Assembly: GCF_000502835.1 (NCBI RefSeq)
Contig: NZ_AYVL01000002.1
Coordinates: 141,513 to 205,512, forward strand
DNA: 64,000 nucleotides
Direction: 5' to 3'
Source: Mesorhizobium sp. LSJC280B00
Lineage (GTDB): Bacteria > Pseudomonadota > Alphaproteobacteria > Rhizobiales > Rhizobiaceae
In this document: piece by piece, positions 56,783 through 64,000 of the stretch
How positions within the stretch are numbered: position 1 is the stretch's first letter
Layout of the letters: each line of letters opens with the position of its first letter
Notes under the pieces: generated by a model
Told to the model about the DNA's origin: nothing
Databases searched by the model: none
The model's input: the letters and a program-made list of their open reading frames with translations, nothing else
Program-made: the position numbers and the translations under genes

Positions 56783-57331
56783 ATGAAACACCCTGATACC
56801 CACAGCCCGGTGTCATTCCTGGCAAGTGTCGCCCGGCTGCCGCAAAAGGGGCTGCCGGTGGTGATCGATGCCGACGCTGGGCAGCGCGCCCTGCTGGCCG
56901 TCGAGCACGAGCTGCTTTCGGTCGAGAACTATCGCGCCGAACTCCTGGTCGAGCCCTGGAAGCGCAACGGCGTGAAAGTCAGCGGCCATGTCGAGGCCGA
57001 TATAACGCAGGCATGCATCGTCACCCTCGACCCGGTCGAGGCGCATATCGATGAGCCGGTCGAAGCGCTGTTCCTGCCGGAGCAATCCAAGCTCGGGCGG
57101 CAAGGTTTCGACGGGGGCGGTGAGATCCTGCTCGACGCCGAAGGACCGGACAGCCCGGAAACCTTTTCCGGCGATGCGATCGACGTCGGGGCGCTTGCCG
57201 AGCAGTTCTTTGGCTTGGCGATCGATCCATATCCGCGCAAGCCGGGTGTATCGCTGGAGGCCGCCGGCGATGCCGAGCCTGTGGAGAATGAATTCCAGCA
57301 AAAGCTCAGATCACTGTTGGGAAAATCCTGA
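56783..57331 (+). CDS. DUF177 (YceD-like) protein
   Basis: A 182-residue cytoplasmic protein with the DUF177 core: YRAELLVEPWKRNGVKVSGHVEADITQACIVTLDPVEAHIDEPVEALFLP, and a C-terminal GDAIDVGALAEQFFGLAIDPYPRKPGVSL. In bacteria these proteins often precede rpmF-plsX and are linked to ribosome/rRNA accumulation. Here no rpmF separates it from plsX. The ATG at 56783 (MKHPDTHSP) is chosen because the upstream frame overlaps the CBP3-like gene. Confidence 0.85.
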   Translation: MKHPDTHSPVSFLASVARLPQKGLPVVIDADAGQRALLAVEHELLSVENYRAELLVEPWKRNGVKVSGHVEADITQACIVTLDPVEAHIDEPVEALFLPEQSKLGRQGFDGGGEILLDAEGPDSPETFSGDAIDVGALAEQFFGLAIDPYPRKPGVSLEAAGDAEPVENEFQQKLRSLLGKS

Positions 57332-57454
57332 TAGCTGACCCAATTTGAGAAAAGTTGGTTGTGCGGCAGCCCAAAACCGTTATTTTCGCCGAACCTTCGC
57401 GAGCCCCGCACCTTGGCAAGCCCGCTGGCCAAGCAACCGTGAGATGAACACCGC

Positions 57455-58525
57455 GTGATCAGGATTTCCATCGATGCCATGGGCGGCGATCACGGGCCAA
57501 GCGTGGTCATCCCGGCGCTCATGACTGTCGCCACCCGCCGTCCGGATATACGCTTCGTCATTTATGGGCGCGAAGAAGTGGTACGGCCCGAACTCGCCAA
57601 ATTCCCCAAGCTGGCGGAAGCGAGCGAGTTCATCCACTGCGAGATCGCAGTTCGGATGGACGACAAGCCGAGCCAGGCGCTGCGCCATGGCCGCTGGAAG
57701 TCATCGATGTGGAAGGCCGTCGAGGCGGTCAAGGCAGGCACTGCCGACGCCTGCATCTCGGCCGGCAATACCGGCGCGCTGATGGCAATGTCCAGATTCT
57801 GCCTTCGCACCATGGCGACCATCGATCGCCCGGCAATCGCGGCGCTCTGGCCGACATTGCGCGGCGAGAGCGTGGTGCTGGACGTCGGCGCCACCATTGG
57901 CGCGGATGCGCATCAACTGGTTGATTTTGCCATTCTGGGCACCGGCATGGCGCGCTCGGTTTTCGGCATCGAACGGCCGAGCGTCGGCCTGCTCAATGTC
58001 GGCGTCGAGGAGATCAAGGGCCAGGAAGAGGTCAAGGAGGCGGGTCGTATGTTGCGCGAGGCCAACATGGCCTCGATGAACTACCATGGCTTTGTCGAGG
58101 GTGACGACATCGGCAAGGGCAGTGTCGACGTCGTCGTTACCGAAGGATTTGCCGGCAACATCGCGCTGAAGACGGCGGAAGGCACCGTCAGGCAGATCGC
58201 CGGCTATCTGCGCGCGGCGATGAACCGGACGCTGATGGCCAGGATCGGCTATATCTTCGCCAAGACCGCCTTCGATCGCCTGCGCGAGAAGATGGATGTC
58301 GGCCGCTCCAATGGCGGCGTCTTCCTTGGATTGAACGGCATCGTGGTGAAAAGCCATGGCGGGGCTGATTCGGATGGCTTCGCGGCGGCGATCGAGCTTG
58401 GCTACGACATGGTGCGCAACAATCTGCTTGACCGCATCGAAGCCGATCTCGACCTGTTCCATGCCCGCAATCCGAATGCCCAGACAATCCGGAAATCCGA
58501 CGTCGTCATCGACGCAAAGGAATAG
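57455..58525 (+). CDS. plsX: Phosphate acyltransferase PlsX
   Basis: Makes acyl-phosphate from acyl-ACP at the start of phospholipid synthesis. The 356-residue sequence has [17 protein letters not shown] at the N-terminus, [16 protein letters not shown], and [17 protein letters not shown], all PlsX signatures. GTG start at 57455. fabH follows nine bases after its stop, forming the conserved plsX-fabH pair. Confidence 0.95.
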   Translation: MIRISIDAMGGDHGPSVVIPALMTVATRRPDIRFVIYGREEVVRPELAKFPKLAEASEFIHCEIAVRMDDKPSQALRHGRWKSSMWKAVEAVKAGTADACISAGNTGALMAMSRFCLRTMATIDRPAIAALWPTLRGESVVLDVGATIGADAHQLVDFAILGTGMARSVFGIERPSVGLLNVGVEEIKGQEEVKEAGRMLREANMASMNYHGFVEGDDIGKGSVDVVVTEGFAGNIALKTAEGTVRQIAGYLRAAMNRTLMARIGYIFAKTAFDRLREKMDVGRSNGGVFLGLNGIVVKSHGGADSDGFAAAIELGYDMVRNNLLDRIEADLDLFHARNPNAQTIRKSDVVIDAKE

Positions 58526-58534
58526 GAAAGAGCA

Positions 58535-59506
58535 TTGATCAGATCAGTCGTGCGCGGCACGGGCGCCGCGCTGCCCCGCCGCATTATGAAGAATGCCGAT
58601 TTCGAAGGCATGGTCGAGACGTCGGACGAGTGGATCGTCCAGCGCACCGGCATTCGCCAGCGCCACATTGCGGCCGACGACGAGACGACGGCCTCGCTGG
58701 GCGAGGCGGCAGCGCGCGCAGCCCTCGACAGCGCCGGCTTGACGGCTGACGACATCGACCTGATCGTGCTGGCGACCTCGACGCCCAACAACACCTTTCC
58801 CGCGACCGCGGTCGAGATCCAGAACCGGCTCGGCATGCACCACGGTTTTGCCTTCGACCTGCAGGCGGTCTGCTCCGGCTTCGTCTATGCAGTGACGACC
58901 GCCGACCTCTATATCCGCGGCGGCTTGGCCAGACGGGTACTGGTGATCGGCTCGGAAACATTTTCGCGTATCCTCGACTGGAACGACCGCTCGACCTGCG
59001 TTTTGTTCGGCGACGGCGCCGGCGCGATGGTGCTGGAAGCAGGCACGGGGGCAGGCGGCATCGCCGACCGAGGCGTTCTGGCGGCCAGCCTGCGCTCCGA
59101 CGGCATCCACAAGGACAAGCTTTTCGTCGACGGTGGGCCGTCGACCACCGGAACCGTCGGGCACCTCAGGATGGAAGGCCGCGAAGTGTTCAAGCATGCG
59201 GTCGGCATGATCACCGACGTCATCGAGGCGACGTTCGCACAGGCCGGCATCGGCGCCGCCGATCTCGACTGGTTCGTGCCGCATCAAGCCAATAAACGAA
59301 TTATTGACGCTTCGGCCAAAAAGCTCGGGATAGAGGAGCGGAAGGTGGTGGTGACCGTCGATTTGCACGGTAATACCTCGGCGGCTTCCGTGCCGCTGGC
59401 ACTGTCCGCAGCCGTCGCCGACGGTCGCATCAAAAAGGGTGACCTGGTACTGCTCGAGGCGATGGGCGGCGGCTTCACCTGGGGTGCCGTCCTGCTCCGC
59501 TGGTAA
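58535..59506 (+). CDS. fabH: Beta-ketoacyl-ACP synthase III
   Basis: Condenses acetyl-CoA with malonyl-ACP to begin fatty-acid synthesis. Catalytic triad visible: Cys in [14 protein letters not shown], His in [13 protein letters not shown], Asn in [16 protein letters not shown]-terminal [13 protein letters not shown] and the C-terminal [16 protein letters not shown] are standard. TTG start at 58535 with GGAAAGAG just upstream. 323 residues. Confidence 0.96.
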   Translation: MIRSVVRGTGAALPRRIMKNADFEGMVETSDEWIVQRTGIRQRHIAADDETTASLGEAAARAALDSAGLTADDIDLIVLATSTPNNTFPATAVEIQNRLGMHHGFAFDLQAVCSGFVYAVTTADLYIRGGLARRVLVIGSETFSRILDWNDRSTCVLFGDGAGAMVLEAGTGAGGIADRGVLAASLRSDGIHKDKLFVDGGPSTTGTVGHLRMEGREVFKHAVGMITDVIEATFAQAGIGAADLDWFVPHQANKRIIDASAKKLGIEERKVVVTVDLHGNTSAASVPLALSAAVADGRIKKGDLVLLEAMGGGFTWGAVLLRW

Positions 59507-59609
59507 GTGCCGAACTATCGGGTTCGGGTCCTTGACCTTGACGGATCAATTACTTAGGTTCTGCCGTTGCTTGTATGATTTATGTTTTTGAGCTGATGGG
59601 ACGGTTCGT

Positions 59610-59933
59610 ATGGGGGGAAAGACACTTACGCGCGCCGACCTCGCCGAAGCCGTTTACCGCAAGGTTGGGCTGTCGCGTACTGAATCGGCTGAGCTTGTCG
59701 AGGCGGTGCTGAATGAGATCTGCGAGGCGATCGTTCGCGGCGAGACGGTGAAGCTGTCGTCCTTCGCGACCTTCCACGTGCGCTCCAAAAACGAGCGCAT
59801 CGGGCGCAATCCCAAGACCGGCGAGGAAGTGCCGATCCTGCCGCGCCGGGTGATGACCTTCAAGTCGTCGAACGTGCTGAAGAACCGTATCCTGCGCTCC
59901 CATCAAAACAGCAAAGTCAAGGGCAGCAAGTAG
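59610..59933 (+). CDS. ihfA: Integration host factor subunit alpha
   Basis: DNA-bending HU/IHF-family protein, 107 residues. [51 protein letters not shown] is the dimer/body region and [29 protein letters not shown] the arm with the conserved Arg and Pro that intercalate in the minor groove. It follows fabH by about 100 bases and precedes the MerR regulator gene, the conserved alphaproteobacterial order. The stretch 59934-60178 after it shows no further gene. Confidence 0.95.
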   Translation: MGGKTLTRADLAEAVYRKVGLSRTESAELVEAVLNEICEAIVRGETVKLSSFATFHVRSKNERIGRNPKTGEEVPILPRRVMTFKSSNVLKNRILRSHQNSKVKGSK

Positions 59934-60178
59934 CCGCCCAATCCCCCTTTGCCAAGAATCATGCTCCAGGCTTCGGTTGAAAAGCGAACCCTGCTTTTGC
60001 GCCGGGCTTGAATATTGTTTCATAAACCGCTGAAATAAGATGCGATTCGGTACGCCGGATCGGTATTTGGGTGTGATCCGTTCCGGCGGGACGGAAAGCT
60101 GCTCTCCTTGTTAAGCGTGATGTCGCCCGAACCCGGTTCCCGCCTTTCGCGATCATGCTCTAGCGTGAGGATTCGCCC

Positions 60179-60721
60179 ATGGACAAGAGCCCTGATGCTT
60201 TCCGCACCATCAGCGAGGTCGCGGAGGATCTGGATTTGCCGCAGCACGTGCTGCGCTTCTGGGAGACGCGTTTCAACCAGATCAAGCCGATGAAGCGCGG
60301 CGGCGGCCGCCGTTACTACCGTCCGCAGGACGTAGAACTGATCAAGGGTATTCGTCATATGCTCTACGACCAGGGCTATACGATCAAGGGCGTGCAGAAG
60401 CTGTTGCGCGAGAACGGCAACCAGTTTCTGATCGCCGTCGGCAGTGGCGACATGGCGGCGGTCGAGGCGATCTCGCAGCGCCGACAGGCCGACACGGTAC
60501 CGCTGACGCAAGCGGCGCAGCCGCGCGGCCCGGACGACGAAATGCTGGTTGGCCAGCCGAGGGTGAAACCCAGCCGTCGTTTTTTCGGTATAGGCAAGAC
60601 CGACGAGGAAGGTCCGGTTCCGCCGGACACGTCAAAACTTTCCCGTGACAATCGCGCATTGCTGCAGGAGGCGCTGTTCGACCTCCTGGAATGCAAGCGC
60701 CTGCTCGATCAGGTTCGCTAG
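60179..60721 (+). CDS. MerR-family transcriptional regulator
   Basis: A 180-residue regulator with an N-terminal MerR HTH ([68 protein letters not shown]). The family-typical RFWE-x-R and GGGRRYYR are present. The rest is a poorly conserved region with low complexity (DKSP..., [33 protein letters not shown]). It lacks the metal-binding Cys of MerR itself. Genes of this kind follow ihfA in many Rhizobiales; the target is unknown. Confidence 0.9.
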   Translation: MDKSPDAFRTISEVAEDLDLPQHVLRFWETRFNQIKPMKRGGGRRYYRPQDVELIKGIRHMLYDQGYTIKGVQKLLRENGNQFLIAVGSGDMAAVEAISQRRQADTVPLTQAAQPRGPDDEMLVGQPRVKPSRRFFGIGKTDEEGPVPPDTSKLSRDNRALLQEALFDLLECKRLLDQVR

Positions 60722-60795
60722 AGCCCGCCGGGCTGACCGGAACGGTCTTCAGGGTCATGCGTTAGGCTTCCTTCTACAGATGAAGGAAGCACGTC

Positions 60796-61137
60796 ATGGC
60801 ATCGCTTTCGAGCATCTCCGACACCGATCTGGACAAACAGGTCGCGGCCCTGACCAGGGAACTGGCCACCTTGAAGAAAGCCGTGTTAAAGCGGGGCGGC
60901 GCCTTTTACGAAGACGGGCGCGATACCGCGTCGGATTATTATTCGGATATCACTGAGCGCCTCGGCGATGCCTTGCCGGCAATCAGAAGGCAAGGCCGGG
61001 CGATCGAGAAGACCGCCCGAGATCACCCGGCGACGGCGGCCGCTGTCGGGCTGGTTCTGGTCGGGCTCGTCGCCAGTCTGTTCCTCGGCGGCCGGCAGCA
61101 ACAAGCACCGCGAGCGCGTTCAAGATCGGCACGTTGA
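60796..61137 (+). CDS. DUF883-like (ElaB/YqjD-type) membrane-anchored protein
   Basis: A 113-residue protein: an N-terminal coiled-coil-prone helix (SDTDLDKQVAALTRELATLKKAVLKRGGAF), then DHPATAAAVGLVLVGLVASLFLGG as a single C-terminal membrane anchor, and a basic tail. The layout resembles DUF883 proteins such as ElaB/YqjD, which tether to the inner membrane and can bind ribosomes; the sequence match is moderate. It lies downstream of the MerR gene. Confidence 0.75.
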   Translation: MASLSSISDTDLDKQVAALTRELATLKKAVLKRGGAFYEDGRDTASDYYSDITERLGDALPAIRRQGRAIEKTARDHPATAAAVGLVLVGLVASLFLGGRQQQAPRARSRSAR

Positions 61138-61263
61138 GATAAGCAAATGGCGGTGGTCAGCGGACCGCCGCCATTTTTCGCCGACACGGAAAGCCCGGCA
61201 AGCGCGCCGCCCTTGATCAAGCACCAGAACGCCTGATTGCGGGTTGTTCGCCCGAGGGTGTTT

Positions 61264-61455
61264 TCAGTACTTCTTCGCGACAACCTTCTTGTGATGGTGG
61301 CGGTAGTGGTGGACGCGGTGATGGTAGTGATGGCGGTGATGCTTCTTGACGGTGGTGTGCATCGTCGTTGCATTCGCGCTGCTTGCGCCGATGATCGGCA
61401 TCGAGAGGGCAAGTGCGATTGCAAGTCCAAGGGCGGAGAGAAGAGGCTTCTTCAT
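61264..61455 (-). CDS. Secreted His-rich peptide
   Basis: A 63-residue product: signal peptide PLLSALGLAIALALSMPIIGASSANA (cleavage near residue 29), then a mature segment of about 34 residues that is about one third His with Lys/Arg/Tyr (KKHHRHHYHHRVHHYRHHHKK). This composition suggests binding of Ni, Zn, Cu or heme in the periplasm. AAAGGAAACGATGTCATG gives a usable ribosome-binding site. Not a family I recognise. Confidence 0.7.
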   Translation of the reverse strand: MKKPLLSALGLAIALALSMPIIGASSANATTMHTTVKKHHRHHYHHRVHHYRHHHKKVVAKKY

Positions 61456-61772
61456 GACATCGTTTCCTTTTTGCGCAGGCGGAATTTGAGCGTCACTGAT
61501 TCAGGTCGGTGACTCGAGCGCTGCGGTTGGGACTATCGCCTTGGAGTTTTTCGGCAGTTTTTCCGGCCTGTAGAATTTTGTTTCCGAACTGTGTCTGCTG
61601 ACGAACCGGCCAGATGTCGGCGCGCCGGCATCCGCCATTCATTCCGGCGTCGGTTCACGATGCCGTGACGCTATCTTTGATGCTTGGCAAATCACCGGCG
61701 AGCGGGCATTCTCCCGATCGTCTCAGGCAACAACATGATTTGATCTAACTCTTTCATCCCACGGAGTTGCCA

Positions 61773-62051
61773 ATGCCCCAAATAGCAAAACGCGAACCTT
61801 ACTCCGAACTGGCGGCGAGCGCGGTTACGCCTGAACGCAGTGCCGTCCGAACCGCCCGGGAAGCCCGTGGATACAGCATCGAAGAGCTGTCCCTGGCGTG
61901 CGGGCTGGCAGCCTATGAGATTGCCGACATTGAAAGCGGCAAGGATGCCGATCCCTCGAAACGTCGGCGTATTGCCTCCGCGCTTCAACTTCCGGAAAGC
62001 GCTCTGTTTGACGAAGCCGTGTTGCCTGCCAAAAGGCGATCCGTGTCGTAG
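61773..62051 (+). CDS. XRE-family helix-turn-helix protein
   Basis: A 92-residue protein with a Cro/C1-type HTH: VRTAREARGYSIEELSLACGLAAYEIADIESGKDADPSKRRRIASALQLPESALF. The ATG at 61773 follows ACGGAG about ten bases upstream; a TTG two codons earlier is possible. It is a single-domain regulator, adjacent to a YbaK-type gene on the same strand. The gap upstream (61456-61772, about 316 bases) shows no other gene. Target unknown. Confidence 0.8.
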   Translation: MPQIAKREPYSELAASAVTPERSAVRTAREARGYSIEELSLACGLAAYEIADIESGKDADPSKRRRIASALQLPESALFDEAVLPAKRRSVS

Positions 62052-62171
62052 CGACGTGTCATGCTTTTATTCCACGAGCTCGCCATGGGTCGCCCTGGCG
62101 GGCTTCGTTTTTTACGGCCACGTAGTGGACTTGCCGGCCGCCACGGCGACGCCAGACGGAAATTGCCGGAG

Positions 62172-62630
62172 ATGAGCCTCGAATCCGTTCGCGCCTTTTT
62201 CGCCGCACACGCGCCCGACATTGATGTCATCGTCACGGAGGCAAGCTCGGCGACGGTGCCTTTGGCCGCCGAAGCGCATGGCGTAGCGCCGGCGCAGATT
62301 GCCAAGACGATCTGCTTGCGCGCCGGCAATCAGACGATGCTGATCGTGGCCAGCGGGATCTCCAGGCTGGACAATCGCAAATTCAAGGACCGGTTTGGTG
62401 GCAAGGCGCGAATGCTGGACGCCGAGCAGGTGCTCGCCGCGACCGATCATCCCGTCGGTGGGGTGTGCCCGTTCGGCCTACCGGCGCCGCTCCCGGTCTA
62501 CTGCGACATCTCGCTGCGCGCCTTTGACGAGGTCGTCCCGGCGGCAGGCGCGACGAATGCCGCCGTACGGCTCAGCCCGCAACGCCTGGCCGAACTCGTC
62601 GACGCCGAGTGGGTGGATGTGTGCCAGTAG
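62172..62630 (+). CDS. YbaK/EbsC-type aminoacyl-tRNA deacylase
   Basis: A 152-residue trans-editing-domain protein of the YbaK/ProX superfamily, which hydrolyses mischarged tRNAs such as Cys-tRNA-Pro or Ala-tRNA-Pro. The core is TVPLAAEAHGVAPAQIAKTICLRAGNQTMLIVASGISRLDNRKFKDRFGGKARML, with the conserved Lys in AQIAKTI, then DHPVGGVCPFGLPAPLPVYCD. The ATG at 62172 is placed right after GCCGGAG; the frame extends further upstream without similarity. Confidence 0.88.
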   Translation: MSLESVRAFFAAHAPDIDVIVTEASSATVPLAAEAHGVAPAQIAKTICLRAGNQTMLIVASGISRLDNRKFKDRFGGKARMLDAEQVLAATDHPVGGVCPFGLPAPLPVYCDISLRAFDEVVPAAGATNAAVRLSPQRLAELVDAEWVDVCQ

Positions 62631-62668
62631 CCATTTATCCGGGTCGTGGGATCCGCTGAGCGTTACCG

Positions 62669-62863
62669 CTACTCGGTCTTCTGTGGCTCTTCTTTTTTGA
62701 TCGTCTGAGCGTCCGTGACAGTCGACATATCGGCCTTCTCGACGCTTGCTGTCTTCGTCTGCGTGTCGACCGATGCCTGGACCTTGGAATGCGCGGGGCA
62801 ATCCGCAGAGGCAGCTGATATGGACATGGTCAGTGCCGCGGCTATTGCGAGGAATGTCTTCAT
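62669..62863 (-). CDS. Small secreted protein
   Basis: A 64-residue product with signal peptide FLAIAAALTMSISAASA (cleavage near residue 20) and a short mature polar segment (KVQASVDTQTKTASVEKADMSTVTDAQTIKKEEPQKTE) with one Cys. No family is recognised. AGGAGAATGATCATG gives a good Shine-Dalgarno. Confidence 0.6.
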   Translation of the reverse strand: MKTFLAIAAALTMSISAASADCPAHSKVQASVDTQTKTASVEKADMSTVTDAQTIKKEEPQKTE

Positions 62864-63010
62864 GATCATTCTCCTCTTTCGTTCGATGGGTAAAGTTAGC
62901 CCGTCTGGCACCGACCGCAAAATCACATTTGTTCACACGCGCTCCTGCGCACACGGAAGCCGACGCTGGGCCAGTAATTCAAATGGTTGCGCGGATAGCC
63001 GCTTGCCGTA

Positions 63011-63244
63011 TCAAAGCCCACTGGCTCCGGCCGGACGATTTTTGGCGTTAAAGATCTCGCCGCTCAGAGCCAGTCTCAAATCTTCGGCGCTGAGCTGACC
63101 ACTTTCAAATAAATCCATCACCCTGCGGCCGAGCAGTTCTCTGCCTGGATCTCCATCAGCGAGGCCTAGTTCACGGCATCGGGCATCGAGTGCCTTGGTC
63201 AACATGGTCAGATCGGCAGGACAGGCAACCCCTTGAAGCGACAT
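63011..63244 (-). CDS. Hypothetical small cytoplasmic protein
   Basis: A 77-residue product from ATG 63244: MLTKALDARCRELGLADGDPGRELLGRRVMDLFESGQLSAEDLRLALSG. The helix-rich charged pattern resembles small hypotheticals frequent in Rhizobiales (recalled pattern L-x-x-A-L-D-x-x-C-x-E-x-G). Start is supported only moderately. Function unknown. Confidence 0.55.
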   Translation of the reverse strand: MSLQGVACPADLTMLTKALDARCRELGLADGDPGRELLGRRVMDLFESGQLSAEDLRLALSGEIFNAKNRPAGASGL

Positions 63245-63412
63245 TGCATCTCTCCCGGACAGGGCGAAAGCGCGTGGCATCTTCGAAGCGTCCGCTCGCC
63301 CTTACAACTGCGGACGACGGCAATTCAACTACAGCCAACCTTTTTCGAACTCAACATTCAAACGTACCAAAACGCCGCGCGCTCCAATGGGAGGATCCTG
63401 CTACAATACGGT

Positions 63413-63586
63413 ATGGCCGTCCGAATAGCGGTTGTCCTCGCGCTTCTTTTCGCCTTCGCCTACGGTTTCGCAAAACTCGCGGAACATTATGGCAGCGTTG
63501 GCGACAGGCCCTCTCCGTGTGAAGAATTGCCCTATCCTGATTGTCCTGACCAAAAAGCTCCTCCCCGGGAAGAAACTGAGCCTTGA
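63413..63586 (+). CDS. Small single-pass membrane protein
   Basis: A 57-residue product from ATG 63413: RIAVVLALLFAFAYGFAKLAEHYG forms one membrane helix, followed by a polar, Pro-rich tail with two Cys (SPCEELPYPDCPDQKAPPREETEP). The tail would face the periplasm or cytoplasm. The frame extends upstream with no conserved sequence; a GGGAGG lies 18 bases before the ATG, too far to be ideal. No family recognised. Confidence 0.45.
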   Translation: MAVRIAVVLALLFAFAYGFAKLAEHYGSVGDRPSPCEELPYPDCPDQKAPPREETEP

Positions 63587-63754
63587 GCGCGCGCCTGTTC
63601 AGGCCAGGCCAGCCGTCGGGATTGAATTAGTTCTTTCCAACCGACGGTTGGTGGACGCATTGCAGCTGATGCGCCTAGGGTTCACTACGATCCGCGCGCA
63701 CCGGGCATGCCCAACCCCCGAGTCACCCCTGCCTGATGCAAGGCGCCTGATCGA

Positions 63755-63792
63755 GTCCCGCCGTTCTGGCATGTGCGGCGGGACCTTTTCTT
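63755..63792 (+). terminator. Orphan rho-independent terminator
   Basis: GTCCCGCCG, 12-base loop, CGGCGGGAC then CTTTTCTTGTT: a 9-bp perfect GC stem with a T-rich tail. No annotated gene ends just before it; the nearest is the small membrane protein ending at 63586. The intervening 63587-63754 and the rest of the window to 64000 show no coding gene I can support. Confidence 0.7.
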
Positions 63793-64000
63793 GTTGAAGC
63801 TGGAATACGGGCTCACGATAAAGGTTGGCGTACGCAGCAAAGCTTACCTAGCCGTTACCGCGCGGTTTCTCGGTGGGCTTCTGGCTAGACGCCAGCCTCC
63901 GTGCCTCGCGCACGAGTGATGCGTGATCGGTTCCCTCGATGAGATCACGCCTGCGTATGTTGCGCTGGCTGCAGTGCGGCTATTGTCTGTACAGCCAGTT

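Noticed and set aside
63745..63800. Possible tRNA 3' half at GATCGAGTCCCGCC
   Set aside because: The words resemble a T-arm by chance, but no D-arm, anticodon stem or acceptor pairing can be built around them; the region forms a terminator hairpin instead.

Overview
The window reads as a chromosomal segment of an alphaproteobacterium of the order Hyphomicrobiales (Rhizobiales), most like Mesorhizobium or a close relative. The reasons are the high-GC codon use, RIME-type intergenic palindromes of the kind scattered through rhizobial genomes (6883-6988 and 13722-13823), an aspartate-type (magnesium) HemB, the LdtR/L,D-transpeptidase pair with an upstream DUF6163 gene, a DUF982 gene, and the alphaproteobacterial order bamE / CBP3-like chaperone / DUF177 / plsX / fabH / ihfA / merR. 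I see no rRNA, no convincing tRNA, no CRISPR array, no phage and no insertion sequence. The species call is inference.

Layout. 1-7000: DHA2-type MFS pump, guaB, two small membrane proteins (one MAPEG family), RNase D and a YcaD-like MFS. 7181-10234: a sugar-type ABC importer (binding protein and two permeases) with no ATPase gene beside it. 10448-20000: aspS, a secreted protein of unknown function, parC, an AI-2E/PerM family permease, an EamA transporter, bpt and an RDD protein. 20194-25484: sthA, an MFS, a VOC protein, an alpha/beta hydrolase and OpgC. 25507-27101: a LacI-family regulator divergent from two tandem genes for 47-residue peptides, with four copies of one palindromic operator. 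27171-33334: DUF423, MFS/GntR divergent pair, DUF982, a small Lys-rich protein, aldo/keto reductase, ppk2 and a DHFR-like reductase. 33735-41371: hemB, DUF2066, HIBCH-like hydrolase with DUF6163, ldtR, ldtP and a CPA1 antiporter. 41488-48222: glyA, a secreted protein, then nrdR-ribD-ribE-ribH-nusB-MFS. 48382-52193: a complete OsmF/YehYXW-type osmolyte ABC transporter. 52221-64000: hppA, bamE, CBP3-like chaperone, DUF177, plsX, fabH, ihfA, a MerR regulator and a string of small proteins.

How it works together. Most of the window is core housekeeping: GMP synthesis, translation fidelity, chromosome decatenation, one-carbon metabolism, riboflavin synthesis, fatty-acid initiation and cell-envelope assembly. 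Transporters with local regulators interrupt it. The ABC importer at 48382-52193, OpgC and LdtR/LdtP all bear on osmotic and envelope adaptation.

The best candidate for something undescribed is the LacI/twin-peptide locus at 25507-27101. The regulator appears dedicated to two homologous 47-aa peptides. Each has its own operator and Shine-Dalgarno sequence, and they share an LFEDIYRN core whose codons differ only synonymously. No sugar catabolic or transport gene follows. I do not recognise the peptides.
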